Numbered from the stretch's first letter, positions 6,607 through 15,550 are shown. The stretch: 33,112 nt of DNA from Wenzhouxiangellaceae bacterium (GCA_007695005.1 REEQ01000046.1:1-33112), one strand, 5' to 3'. A program made the numbers and translations. The notes: generated by a model from the letters alone, not told the origin.

Positions 6607-7278
6607 TTACTCGCGAGCGCCCTTGTATTTGCCCAGCACAACCACCGTCTTGCCGGCGGCGCGCAGCATGCCGTCCTCTTCCAGTGACTTCATTACCCGT
6701 CCAGCCATTTCTCGCGAGCAGCCGACGATGCGGCTCAGCTCCTGGCGGGTGATCTTGATCTGCGTGCCGTCCGGATGCGATACCGCGTCAGGTTCCGAGC
6801 ACAGGTCAATCAGGGCCTTGGCAATGCGGCCCTGGGTATCCAGGAAGGCCAGGTGAAACACCTTTCGCCGGGCCTGGAGCAGGCGCTGGGACAGTTTTGA
6901 GCCAATTGCGAAAAGGATATCAACGGCGCAGTCAGCGAGTTCATCGTCCAGCGCCTCGCGCAGACGAGCATAGGGCACTTCGGCCAGCTCGCATTTGGTG
7001 CGCGTGCGCACCAGGACCTCGCGCTGGCGTGGCTTCATGAACAGCCCCATCTCGCCAAGAAAGTCACCGGGGTTGAGATAGCTCAAGATCAGTTCGCGGC
7101 CGTCCTCGCCTTCGGTTGATACTGACAGTGATCCTTCAACGACGTAGAGCAGGGTCTGGCCCTCGTCGCCAGGTCGCATGACGGTGGTCTTGGCCCGGTA
7201 GTGTTGGCGTCGACAGATGCCCAGGAAGCGATCCATGGCTTCGCGGTCAACCGGGTAAAAATGGAAGTCGCGTATCAT
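6607..7278 (-). CDS. clp: CRP/FNR-family regulator, Clp-like
   Basis: This 223-residue protein has a cyclic-nucleotide-binding fold at about 10-130 (GDEGQTLLYVVEGS, LGEMGLF) and a C-terminal winged HTH (177-204). In the recognition helix, GCSREMAGRVMKSL keeps Arg189, Glu190 and Arg194, equivalent to the DNA-reading Arg180, Glu181 and Arg185 of E. coli CRP, so a TGTGA-type site is expected. In the ligand pocket the CRP Arg82-Ser83 pair is Arg86-Glu87 here (RQREVLVRTRTKCELAE). The same Glu substitution occurs in Xanthomonas Clp, which responds to cyclic di-GMP instead of cAMP. I infer Clp-like signalling, but the ligand is untested. It is divergent from speD, with a candidate CRP-type site between them. 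Confidence 0.88.
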   Translation of the reverse strand: MIRDFHFYPVDREAMDRFLGICRRQHYRAKTTVMRPGDEGQTLLYVVEGSLSVSTEGEDGRELILSYLNPGDFLGEMGLFMKPRQREVLVRTRTKCELAEVPYARLREALDDELADCAVDILFAIGSKLSQRLLQARRKVFHLAFLDTQGRIAKALIDLCSEPDAVSHPDGTQIKITRQELSRIVGCSREMAGRVMKSLEEDGMLRAAGKTVVVLGKYKGARE

Positions 7279-7362
7279 CGTTGTTGGTCGCAGCCTTAGT
7301 TGACGGTTAGTGGGTTGCCTGGCCAGTGCAGACGGAGCGCGGGCGAGGAGTTATCGAGTAAT

Positions 7363-7378
7363 TTTGCACCCGGTCACA
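7363..7378. promoter_or_regulatory. Candidate CRP/Clp operator between clp and speD
   Basis: TTTGC-N6-TCACA matches the CRP consensus TGTGA-N6-TCACA at 8 of 10 positions. It lies 85 bases before the clp start and 95 before the speD start, so it could serve autoregulation or control of speD. The Clp-like protein keeps the CRP recognition residues, which makes the match more meaningful. Confidence 0.4.
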
Positions 7379-7472
7379 TTTTTTTTCAAACCGCATGATG
7401 GATGCTGGCATGCTATGTCAAGTTGATACATAATGGCAGGTTATTCCGCGTTTGCACCGATTGGCCACCGAC

Positions 7473-8264
7473 ATGACCTCACGCCGCATCAAGCTACATG
7501 GCTTCAACAATCTGACCAAGGCCTTGAGCTTCAATATTTATGATCTGTGTTACGCCACGACAGATGCTCAGCGCAAGGACTACATCGCCTATATCGACGA
7601 GGCATACAACGCCGAGCGGTTGACTCAGATTCTGACCGATGTGTCCAACATCATCGGCGCGAACATCCTCAATATTGCCCGCCAGGATTACGATCCTCAG
7701 GGCGCGAGCGTGACCATGTTGATCTCCGAAGAGCCGATCGTCACTGACGAGGATGTCGGCTCGGCTGCGCCGGGACCCTTGCCGGAAACGGTGCTGGCTC
7801 ACCTCGACAAGAGCCATATCACCGTGCATACCTACCCGGAGAGCCATCCGCATGACGGCATCTGCACGTTCAGAGCAGACATCGATGTGGCTACCTGTGG
7901 CGTCATTTCGCCGCTGAAAGCGCTCAATTACCTGATTCACAGTTTCGAGTCCGATATCGTCACGGTTGACTACCGGGTGCGCGGATTCACCCGCGATGTT
8001 CGCGGTCGCAAGCACTTCATCGATCACAAGATCACCTCGATCCAGGACTACTTCAGTCGTGATACCAAGAACGCCTACGACATGATCGACGTCAACGTGT
8101 ATCAGGAGAACCTCTTTCATACCAAGATGCGGCTGAAGGAGTTTGATCTGGACAATTACCTGTTCGGAGTCAATGCGGAGGAGCTGAATCGCCGTGAGAG
8201 CGCCCGCATCGAGCGACGTCTGCGCAAGGAGATGCAGGAGCTGTTCTACGGGCGCAATCTGTAG
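7473..8264 (+). CDS. speD: S-adenosylmethionine decarboxylase proenzyme (SpeD, E. coli type)
   Basis: This enzyme decarboxylates SAM to supply aminopropyl groups for spermidine. The 263-residue proenzyme aligns nearly end to end with E. coli Spe[15 protein letters not shown] near the start, [20 protein letters not shown], then [28 protein letters not shown]-like ([17 protein letters not shown]), [10 protein letters not shown] and [13 protein letters not shown]. Self-cleavage at Lys113-Ser114 (DK/SH) makes the pyruvoyl cofactor on the alpha chain. The ATG at 7473 fits the E. coli N-terminus; an in-frame TTG at 7452 would add seven residues that do not match. No spermidine synthase gene is nearby. 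A CATAAT hexamer about 40 bases upstream may be its -10. Confidence 0.97.
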   Translation: MTSRRIKLHGFNNLTKALSFNIYDLCYATTDAQRKDYIAYIDEAYNAERLTQILTDVSNIIGANILNIARQDYDPQGASVTMLISEEPIVTDEDVGSAAPGPLPETVLAHLDKSHITVHTYPESHPHDGICTFRADIDVATCGVISPLKALNYLIHSFESDIVTVDYRVRGFTRDVRGRKHFIDHKITSIQDYFSRDTKNAYDMIDVNVYQENLFHTKMRLKEFDLDNYLFGVNAEELNRRESARIERRLRKEMQELFYGRNL

Positions 8265-8313
8265 TCAGCCATCGCCAGGGGCTCATCACGCTGTCTGAGC
8301 TGGGCAAGCCTGC

Positions 8314-11300
8314 TCAGGCCAGTGGGTCGATAATGGCGCCGTTGATCCAGGCGCGAAGATCGGTGATCCGGTCCGCAGTCAGGCCGGTCTCGGTACTGAT
8401 CTGGGCAGCACTGAGGCGCTGGTGGCCAGCCTCTTCATTCAGATAGCCGGCGTCCCTCAACCAGGTTTCCAGCTGCTCGGTGCTGTCGCTGCGAAAGCGG
8501 CTGACTTCGCCCGATCGCAGGGCTTCAAGCAACTGTCTTGGGTGGCCACCGACGCGTCGAGTCAGGGTCATGACGCGTGGCATGAAGCTGTCGCTGATCA
8601 GGCCGCAGGCATGCAATGTCGCCTCGTCGACCGGGCGGTCGCGACGCAGCTGCCAGTCAACGATGATCTGGCGGGCGGCCCGGGCCCTGAGGCCTAGCAG
8701 CTGGCGGTCTTCGCGGTCCAGGAGCTCACCGGCCCGACCTGAGGCCAGGAAAGCCTCCAACTGACCGAGTCGGGCAAGATCCAGCCCCATCAGCTCCGCG
8801 CACAGGTCGAGACGATCGTGGAGCAGGTGGAAAACGTGCAGGGTGCCGGCGTCGCGCCAGGGGTCGATCGCATCAACACCGGCGGCGTCTGCCCATTCCA
8901 GCGGATCCATGCCACCAGGGTCGGGGATTTCGCGGCGCCTTTCCAGCTCGCGCGGCAGCTCGTACTGCAGCCGCTGGACCTGGCTGCTGCGCACCTCGGC
9001 CATGTCGATGCGATGCGGAGGGGGGCCTTCCTCGATCCACTCGGCCCAGGCAGCGGCGTCATCGCTCTGCGCGGTCAGGTAGAACACCTGGCGCCCGCCG
9101 ATCACGATTTCCTGAATGGACTGGACGATTGCCCGATAGCGGTCGGGATCGGTCGTAGTCAGCACCTCATCGAGGAAGACCGGCAAGGGCTCGGCATCGG
9201 CTTCTGCCTCGGCCTGCTGAATCCAGGCCAGTCGCACGGCCAGCAGCAGCTGAACGCGAGTGCCAGTGGACAACTCGCCCAGACGCCGTCGCCGCCCGTC
9301 GCGGCTGTCGATGGCGGTGAACTCACCGTGCTCGAAGCCGAGCTGATAGCGGTGGTGGGTGAAACGATCCAGCCATTGGCCGGCCAGGGCCAGAGCGGCA
9401 GGTTCATTGTCGGCCTGATGTGTCGTCCGTACTGATTCGACCAGGCTTTCGGCGGCCGCGACCAGTAGTTGTCGGTCGAGTTCGGCCTCCAGCAGGTTGC
9501 GTGCCGCTTCATACTCGCCATTCACGCCTTCCAGCTCGCGTCGCTTGAGCACATCCTCGTGTCGCGTTTCGAGCTCCGCGATGCGCTGATTTAGACGGTC
9601 ACGCTGATCGGCAGCTTCCCTGAGCTCAGCCTGGCGGCTCTCCAATGCTTCGCGTTGCTGGGTGCGCGCCTGGGACAGCAGTTCCTGCTCGTCGGACAGG
9701 CGTTCCTCGAGGCGGGCGATTTCCAGGGAGGCTGCGCGGCGCTGTTGCTCAAGTGCCTGCCAGTCCGCAAAGCGGTCAACGCGTCGAACCAGAACATCAC
9801 GCGCGTCGACCTTGACCCCGGCTTCTTCGTAGACGGCATCGAGCTGGCGTCTGTGCTGGGCGATATCGGTTTGCAGTTCCTCGACTCGTCGCTCGTGGGC
9901 ACGGATGTCGTTGTGCAGCTCGGTATTGCGACGCATGCGCGGCGCCAGCAAGTGCAGCAGGCCGGCGACGTCGCGGCTGGAGACGTTCTCCTCGGCGGCC
10001 ATGCCGTGCCGCTCGAGCATGTCCCGGGCTGTGGTCTGGGCCTCACCATAGCGCTGCCTGATCTGCGCCAGCCGGGCCTGCGCACGAGCGCGTTCGCTCT
10101 GTTCGTTTTGCCAGTCATGCAGGTGTCTGCACCAGAGCTGGAACCCGGTCTCGATCCGGGAATCGGCGCTGATCCCCAGTGCTTCGGCGAAGTCCTTCAG
10201 TTTTTCACGGGCCTTGTCCAGGGCCGTGCGCTGGCTGTTGAGCTGTTCGCGTACATCGGCCGCCCGCGCCTGGCTGATTTCGTGTCGGGTGGCTGACTCC
10301 AGCTCCAGGTCGAGGCGCTCGATTCGCGCTTCCACCTCCTCCTCCGTCCAGCCCAGCGGTGCCTCGATGTCAGTGTCCATAAAGTCCAGCTGGGCCCGCT
10401 GTCGCTCCCGCCAGCGCTGGAGAAAGCCTATCAGCAAGCTGGCTGGAATGCCGACGGCCAGCAGGATCAGCAGGATCAGTTCAGGGGTAATGGCACTGTC
10501 CTGCGGACCCAGCAGGCGCCAGCTCGCCAGCACGGCGACAACGCTCAGACCACCCCAAAGCACGCCTTCCAGGGGGGATAGACGGGCGCCATCAAGCCAG
10601 CGTTGCAGGGCCTGGCGGGCGCGGCGCAGGCGTTCGGCGGGTCGGCCACTGACCGAGCGCGAGCTGTGCGCCCTGGCCAGCTCTCCAGTCAGGTTGCGTA
10701 TCTGCTCGCGCAGTACCTGTACCCGGTCGACCAGCTTCTCCAAGCTCTCCAACGCATCCTGGTCCAGTGTCTCGAGCGGTTCGGCCTGAGCCGAGCCCAG
10801 GCGTCGGGCGGCCAGCTGCAGCGCCTGGTCTTGACCGGCGATTCTTTCCTGCTCGGCTTCGATCTGGCGCTCAAGCTCGGTCAGCGCATCGCGCTGGTCG
10901 TCCAGGCTGGACTGCAGGGCTTCCAGGTCCTGAGGGCTGATTGAACCGGTCCGATCGAGCTGTTCGCGGGCCCGGCGCAATCCGCCCTGTTCGATGGCCA
11001 GTTCGCGTTCGCGCTCGGCAATGGCGCTCTCGATTCGCTCCAGGCGATCGAGCTCGTCTCCCTTGAGGCGGTCCATGCCGCCGGGAAACTCTTCGATCAG
11101 GGTGCTTTCCAGCGCCTTGCGGTGAGCGAAGGTCTCGGCCAGGGCAATGGCGTCTTCACAGGCGCGCAGACGCGCCCCGGCATCCCTGGTCTGGATCAGC
11201 TGCTGGCGCAGCTGGTCGATCTGGGCAATATCATCGTGCAGTTTCGCATATTCATTTTCCTTGGCAGCGACGCGCTCGCTGAGCTCGGACAGGTCGCGGG

Positions 11301-11754
11301 CCATTTTCTGCGGCCGCGGCCGACTGGCCAGCGGAGCCTGCGACAGCGCCGCGTCGAGGTCATAGCCGCCGGCCAGCATGGTGCGCAGGCTGGCCGAAAT
11401 GTGGGCATCAGTAGAGCCCAGGGCAGCTAGATCCTCCGAGCTGACCAGAAAGGCACCGATACTTTCACGCCCGGGAAGTGTTGGCGCCGCCGTCGGGCGC
11501 CCGTCCGCCAGCCAGCTGACCTCGACACCGTGGCGTTCGCACAGCAGCTCGCCCTGGCTGGTGTGCCAGCGTGCGGCAAGGTCGCTGAACTGCTTGTCAT
11601 CGGGGTAGAGCAGGGCTCGAACCGCGCGTACGAGACTGGACTTGCCCGATGCATTGGGTCCGGTCACCACGTTCACCGCGCCCGGCTCGAAATCGACTGA
11701 AAAGGCTTCGTCGATGCCGGGCAGGCGACGAATCTCGAGCCTGGCCAGCTTCAT
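8314..11754 (-). CDS. YhaN/SbcC-like SMC-type ATPase with mid-coil membrane helices and a C-terminal extension
   Basis: A 1146-residue protein. Walker A GPNASGKS (32-39) opens an SMC/Rad50-type head. Long Glu/Gln/Arg-rich coiled coils run at about 150-385 and 460-800, separated by two hydrophobic helices at about 398-446, as in YhaN-family proteins. The second head half has the signature LSTGTRVQLLLAVRL and Walker B PVFLDEVLTTTD (near 862). About 220 residues then follow the ATPase (about 925-1146); they are acidic/helical and end in an HTH-like stretch (LSAAQISTETGLTADRI). I do not recognise that extension. The ATG at 11754 overlaps the upstream nuclease stop as ATGA; the frame extends further upstream, but only through the nuclease gene. 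Probable role: ATPase partner of the adjacent Mre11-type nuclease in DNA end processing or repair. Confidence 0.85.
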   Translation of the reverse strand: MKLARLEIRRLPGIDEAFSVDFEPGAVNVVTGPNASGKSSLVRAVRALLYPDDKQFSDLAARWHTSQGELLCERHGVEVSWLADGRPTAAPTLPGRESIGAFLVSSEDLAALGSTDAHISASLRTMLAGGYDLDAALSQAPLASRPRPQKMARDLSELSERVAAKENEYAKLHDDIAQIDQLRQQLIQTRDAGARLRACEDAIALAETFAHRKALESTLIEEFPGGMDRLKGDELDRLERIESAIAERERELAIEQGGLRRAREQLDRTGSISPQDLEALQSSLDDQRDALTELERQIEAEQERIAGQDQALQLAARRLGSAQAEPLETLDQDALESLEKLVDRVQVLREQIRNLTGELARAHSSRSVSGRPAERLRRARQALQRWLDGARLSPLEGVLWGGLSVVAVLASWRLLGPQDSAITPELILLILLAVGIPASLLIGFLQRWRERQRAQLDFMDTDIEAPLGWTEEEVEARIERLDLELESATRHEISQARAADVREQLNSQRTALDKAREKLKDFAEALGISADSRIETGFQLWCRHLHDWQNEQSERARAQARLAQIRQRYGEAQTTARDMLERHGMAAEENVSSRDVAGLLHLLAPRMRRNTELHNDIRAHERRVEELQTDIAQHRRQLDAVYEEAGVKVDARDVLVRRVDRFADWQALEQQRRAASLEIARLEERLSDEQELLSQARTQQREALESRQAELREAADQRDRLNQRIAELETRHEDVLKRRELEGVNGEYEAARNLLEAELDRQLLVAAAESLVESVRTTHQADNEPAALALAGQWLDRFTHHRYQLGFEHGEFTAIDSRDGRRRRLGELSTGTRVQLLLAVRLAWIQQAEAEADAEPLPVFLDEVLTTTDPDRYRAIVQSIQEIVIGGRQVFYLTAQSDDAAAWAEWIEEGPPPHRIDMAEVRSSQVQRLQYELPRELERRREIPDPGGMDPLEWADAAGVDAIDPWRDAGTLHVFHLLHDRLDLCAELMGLDLARLGQLEAFLASGRAGELLDREDRQLLGLRARAARQIIVDWQLRRDRPVDEATLHACGLISDSFMPRVMTLTRRVGGHPRQLLEALRSGEVSRFRSDSTEQLETWLRDAGYLNEEAGHQRLSAAQISTETGLTADRITDLRAWINGAIIDPLA

Positions 11755-13007
11755 CGGCCCTGCTCGCGCTGGGCCAGTAGCCTGGACAGGGTGAGCAGGG
11801 CAGCTCGCTCCAGGTATTCGGCGATGGCGTCGTCGTCGAGGCGCCGATCCAGCTCGCGGAACTCGCGCCCCTCGGCAAGTAATTGCAGTCGTTCCCTGTG
11901 CTCGCCGAGCAGGGCCTGACGGGCTGCATCGTCCCGGCCTCTGAGAGTCAGCAGGCGCTGGGCCAGTAGACCCGCCGGATCGGACTGGGTGGCCAGTCTG
12001 GCCAGGTCCAGCGCCGGCTGTACGGCCACGTCGATGCGGTCGATGAAGCAGTTGACGCCCGACTCGCGCCACACTTCAGCGCCGTCGATCATCTGCTGGG
12101 CAACCGCCGGCATGTGCCTGGCCTGGGCGCTGCGCCCAATCAGCACGACCCGCAGTCCGATTGCCTCCGGAACAATACCGCGTTGCTTTAGGGTCAGCAG
12201 GTGTTCTCTGGCGACGCTCGCAACCAGACCGGGGCAATTGGCAGCATCATCAAGCTCACTGATATCCACCGGCAGGCGATCGTAACGCAGCGGTGCCAGC
12301 GGTAAATGCTCAAACCTGAGCTTGCCCTCGCTGATGCTGAGCAGCCAGGGTCCGCGGCTGCCGGTTTCGCTGGCCCGCAATGCGCTGATCGAACCCAGGT
12401 AGCCGATCGGACGTCCCTTGCCAAGCTCGTCCGGGCGGTGAATATGACCAAGCAGCCAGGCAGCCACCGGCGCTGCCTCCAGCTCGCTTGAACTGACTGG
12501 CGCGTAGGGGCTGCCGGCCTGATCACGATCGCAGTGCAGCAGGCCGATCAGGGTCCGATCGCTGTCGATGGCCGGAAAATTGGCCAGGGGACTGGTTCTG
12601 ACCTGAGCCTGGGGGAAGGACCAGCCGACAATCTCAACGTCAGCCAGCACCCGGCGCTGCCACTGGCCGTCGGCACCGAGCAGCTCCAGCTGCTTGATTT
12701 CGGCTGCAAGACGCGGCAGTACATGCGTATCATGATTGCCGGCAACTGCGATGATTGGAATGTCGGCTGCGGCCAGGCGTTCGACCCCCGCCTTCAGCTC
12801 GCCATAGGCGACGAAAAAATCGCGACCGCGCTCGACCACATCGCCGGCCAGCAGAACAGCGTCGACCTGCCGCTCCAGCGCCTGGTCGATGGCGGCGTTC
12901 CAGGCCGTGGCCGGGCCCAGCGCACGGCGCTGCTCGGCGAGCGAGTCCGGCAGTCCGGCCGGCAGGCGACCGAGATGCATGTCGCCAATGGCCAACAGAG
13001 TGGTCAT
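11751..13007 (-). CDS. YhaO/SbcD-like metallophosphoesterase exonuclease
   Basis: The 418-residue protein has an Mre11/SbcD-type phosphoesterase core in the first ~200 residues: GDMHLGR (D9, H11), LAGDVVERG (D56), AGNHDTH (N91, H92), LLHCD (H158) and GHIHRPDE (H188, H190). All seven expected metal ligands are present, so nuclease activity is likely. The rest is a capping region and a helical C-terminus, suited to docking on the ATPase coiled coil. It is translationally coupled to the downstream YhaN-like ATPase by a 4-base overlap. The pair resembles YhaO-YhaN of Bacillus and the SbcDC complex in general; the nuclease-before-ATPase order is usual. The start at 13007 gives MTTLLAIGDMH, typical for the family. 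Confidence 0.88.
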   Translation of the reverse strand: MTTLLAIGDMHLGRLPAGLPDSLAEQRRALGPATAWNAAIDQALERQVDAVLLAGDVVERGRDFFVAYGELKAGVERLAAADIPIIAVAGNHDTHVLPRLAAEIKQLELLGADGQWQRRVLADVEIVGWSFPQAQVRTSPLANFPAIDSDRTLIGLLHCDRDQAGSPYAPVSSSELEAAPVAAWLLGHIHRPDELGKGRPIGYLGSISALRASETGSRGPWLLSISEGKLRFEHLPLAPLRYDRLPVDISELDDAANCPGLVASVAREHLLTLKQRGIVPEAIGLRVVLIGRSAQARHMPAVAQQMIDGAEVWRESGVNCFIDRIDVAVQPALDLARLATQSDPAGLLAQRLLTLRGRDDAARQALLGEHRERLQLLAEGREFRELDRRLDDDAIAEYLERAALLTLSRLLAQREQGR

Positions 13008-13076
13008 GGTCTTGATCGGATGTCCTTGGGCGGGGGTTTCAACATAATGGATTGAACCAGAAGCGGCAAGCGGCTA

Positions 13077-13736
13077 ATGACAAATCGACCAAACCTGACT
13101 CGAGTGCTGCTGTTGTTGCTGCTGGTCTGGCTGTTGGCCGGCTGTGCCGCGACGCTCAAGCCGCCGACGCCGATCGATCAGCACGCCGAGGTCTTCGTCC
13201 TCGATCATGGCCGCCACAACAGCCTCGTGCTGGTGGTGGCGGAGGATCGGGTGATGCGCTATGCCTTCGGCGAATGGCGCTGGTACGTGGACGGAGAGAC
13301 TGGCCCCCTGCGCAGCCTTGATGCCTTGCTCCGGGCAACGCCATCGGCGCTGGGCAGGATGCGCCTGCACGGGCCGCCGCAGCCGGATTGCTGGGTCGAC
13401 CAGGTGGGTTCGGAAATTCGCTCGGTGCTGGTCTTCGTGGCCGAACGCTCGCGCGTGGAGGCCTTGGCGCGGGCCATTGATTCACGTTTTGAGGGGGTCG
13501 ATGCAGAGCCGTACTACAGCCAGTTGCTCAACCTCGAATTTGTCCGCCATGACCGTGCATACAGCCTGGGCTTCAACTCCAATCATCAGGTGGTCGCCTG
13601 GCTGGAGCTGCTCGATTTCGAGGTGCGAGGCAGTCCGATGATCGGCCGCCTGCGCGCGCTTCAGCCCGGACGCTCGGTCATGGTGGATTCCAGCAATTGT
13701 TCGGCGGCCAGCCACTCCGACTCCAACGACGCCTGA
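13077..13736 (+). CDS. Predicted lipoprotein, DUF2459-like hypothetical
   Basis: A 219-residue protein with a lipoprotein signal: basic start, then a Leu-rich helix ending in LLAGC (lipidated Cys23). After it, EVFVLDHGRHNSLVLVV and YAFGEWRWYVDG resemble the opening of DUF2459-type proteins (His-containing 'DHG.H..LV', then an aromatic FG..W block), but this is a memory-based match and the function is unknown. It is divergent from the YhaO-like gene (69-base gap). Its last 76 bases overlap the 3' end of yheS on the other strand, and the final ~25 residues (Ser/Asp-rich) look like read-through of that gene, so the original stop may have been earlier. There is no strong ribosome site before the ATG. 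Confidence 0.6.
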   Translation: MTNRPNLTRVLLLLLLVWLLAGCAATLKPPTPIDQHAEVFVLDHGRHNSLVLVVAEDRVMRYAFGEWRWYVDGETGPLRSLDALLRATPSALGRMRLHGPPQPDCWVDQVGSEIRSVLVFVAERSRVEALARAIDSRFEGVDAEPYYSQLLNLEFVRHDRAYSLGFNSNHQVVAWLELLDFEVRGSPMIGRLRALQPGRSVMVDSSNCSAASHSDSNDA

Positions 13737-15550
13737 CGCTGGCTCAGCTCCGTCTGTCTGGCCAGCAGTGTATCCAGGCGCTCGGGCGGTTGGTCCCGAT
13801 ACAGGGCCGGGTCGGCCAGTTCCGCTTCAATCCTGGCCAGTGCTTCGGCGTTGCTGTCGACCTCGCGGGTCAGACGGTCGACCTTGTTCTGCAAGGGTTT
13901 GATGCGCGCTCGCCATGCGGCGTTATCGGGCTTGCCGTTGGCCCGGCGGGCTGGTGCCGTGTCGCTGCTCTGGCGGGCACCGCTCTGGTCGCTCAGCCAG
14001 CGTCGGTAGTCGTCCAGATCACCGTCGAACGGGGTCACCGAGCCATTGGCGACCAGCCAGAATCGGTCGACGGTATTGGCCAGAAGATGGCGGTCATGCG
14101 AGACCGTGACCACGGCCCCCTCAAAGGTCTGCAGGGCCACGGTCAAGGCATGGCGCATCGCCAGATCGAGGTGGTTGCTGGGTTCGTCGAGCAAGAGCAG
14201 GTTTGGCGCGCGCCAGGCCAGCAAGGCCAGGACCAGGCGCGCTTTCTCTCCACCCGACAGCGGCGCCACCGGCGCGGTGGCCATGTCACCACGAAAATCG
14301 AAACCGCCCAGAAAGTCGCGCAGTGCCTGCTCGGGCTTGTCCGGGGCAAGGCGCTGCAGGTGAGTCAGCGGACTGGCCTGGCGATCCAGCTGCTCGACCT
14401 GATGCTGGGCAAAGTAGCCGACATTGAGGCCGCGGCATCCCTCGATCCGACCTGACAGCGGCTCGAGCTGGCCGGCCAGCGCCTTGACCAGGGTGGATTT
14501 GCCGGCGCCGTTGAGCCCGAGCAGGCCGATTCGATCGCCGGGCGCCAAGCTCAGCGACAGGGCATTGAGCACCGTTCTCTCACCATAGCCCAGCGCCACC
14601 CGGTCCATGCTCAGCAGCGGGTTCGAGGCCCGAGGCGGGTCCGGAAATGCAAAGTCGAACGGAGAGTCGAAATGCGCCGGTGCAAGCTTCTCCATGCGCT
14701 CCAGCGCCTTGATCCGGCTTTGCGCGGCCCGGGCCTTGCTGGCTTTGGCCCGAAAGCGGTCGATGAAGCGCTGCATGTGCGCAATCTGGCGCTGCTGGTG
14801 GCTGAAGCGAGCCTGCTGTTGGGCCAGACGTTCGGCGCGCTGCTGTTCGAAATCGCTGTAGCCGCCGGTGTAGGCATTCAGGCTGCGGTGCTCGATGTGC
14901 AGGACCCGGCTGACCACATTGTCCAGGAAATCCCGATCGTGGGAGATCAGGATCAGGGTGCCGGTGTAGCGCTTCAGCCACTCCTCCAGCCAGAGCACGG
15001 TTTCCAGATCAAGATGGTTGGTTGGCTCGTCCAGCAGCAGCAGGTCCGACGGACACATCAGGGCTTTCGCCAGGCTCAGCCGGATTCGCCAACCGCCGGA
15101 GAATTCGGCCAGACTGCGTTCATGGTCGCCAGCGGCGAAGCCGAGGCCGTCCAGCAGACCGGCCGCGCGTGCGCGCGCCGTGTAGCCGCCGGCATCTTCG
15201 AACGCGGCATGGGCCTCGGCGATGGCGGTGCCGTCACTGCCGGCTTCAGCGCGCGCCAGGTCTTCCTCGACCGCCCGCAAGCGCGTGTCGCCGTCAATCA
15301 CGAACTCGATCGCCGCTCGATCGAGCGCGCCGATCTCCTGGGCCATGCTGGCCACGGTCCAGTCTGGCGGCAGGCTCAATTCGCCAGCATCCGCTGCCAG
15401 CTGGCCCAGCAGCAGTGAAAACAGGCTGGACTTGCCACAGCCGTTGGGGCCGATGAGGCCGATCTTGTGGCCCGGGAAGATGGTCGCCGAGGCCTCTTCC
15501 AGCAACGGTTCCGGGCCATGGCGCAGGCTAAGCTTGGAGATCTGGATCAT
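13661..15550 (-). CDS. yheS: ABC-F ribosome-associated ATPase YheS
   Basis: This 629-residue soluble tandem ATPase of the ABC-F group acts on the ribosome and not in transport. First cassette: GPNGCGKSS, FSGGWRIRLSLAKAL and LLLLDEPTNHLDLE. The linker (P-site tRNA interaction) region contains RFIDRFRAKASKARAAQSRIK, as in E. coli YheS. Second cassette: GLNGAGKST, GYFAQHQVEQLD, LSGGEKARLVLALL and LLLLDEPSNHLDL. A coiled C-terminal tail follows (about 540-629). It matches E. coli YheS (about 637 residues) throughout. I chose the ATG at 15550 (MIQISKLSLRHG) because it matches family N-termini; the open frame continues 42 codons upstream without similarity. It is divergent from the metallopeptidase gene and converges with a lipoprotein gene. 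Confidence 0.95.
   Translation of the reverse strand: MIQISKLSLRHGPEPLLEEASATIFPGHKIGLIGPNGCGKSSLFSLLLGQLAADAGELSLPPDWTVASMAQEIGALDRAAIEFVIDGDTRLRAVEEDLARAEAGSDGTAIAEAHAAFEDAGGYTARARAAGLLDGLGFAAGDHERSLAEFSGGWRIRLSLAKALMCPSDLLLLDEPTNHLDLETVLWLEEWLKRYTGTLILISHDRDFLDNVVSRVLHIEHRSLNAYTGGYSDFEQQRAERLAQQQARFSHQQRQIAHMQRFIDRFRAKASKARAAQSRIKALERMEKLAPAHFDSPFDFAFPDPPRASNPLLSMDRVALGYGERTVLNALSLSLAPGDRIGLLGLNGAGKSTLVKALAGQLEPLSGRIEGCRGLNVGYFAQHQVEQLDRQASPLTHLQRLAPDKPEQALRDFLGGFDFRGDMATAPVAPLSGGEKARLVLALLAWRAPNLLLLDEPSNHLDLAMRHALTVALQTFEGAVVTVSHDRHLLANTVDRFWLVANGSVTPFDGDLDDYRRWLSDQSGARQSSDTAPARRANGKPDNAAWRARIKPLQNKVDRLTREVDSNAEALARIEAELADPALYRDQPPERLDTLLARQTELSQRQASLESEWLAAEQLLESTMTERPG

Noticed and set aside
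8295-8317. CTGAGC...GCTCAG as a terminator between speD and the YhaN-like gene
   Set aside because: The stem is only six base pairs with an 11-base loop, overlaps the stop codon of the convergent gene and has no U-tract.
11755-12072. N-terminal extension of the YhaN-like ATPase (106 codons further upstream)
   Set aside because: It is the shifted frame of the YhaO-like gene, Pro/Arg-rich without similarity; MKLARLEIRRLPG at 11754 is the natural family start.
8314-13007. Anti-phage defence system reading of the nuclease-ATPase pair
   Set aside because: The motifs fit the housekeeping YhaO/YhaN-SbcDC type and the neighbours are core genes, so defence is not supported by context; only the C-terminal extension is reported as odd.
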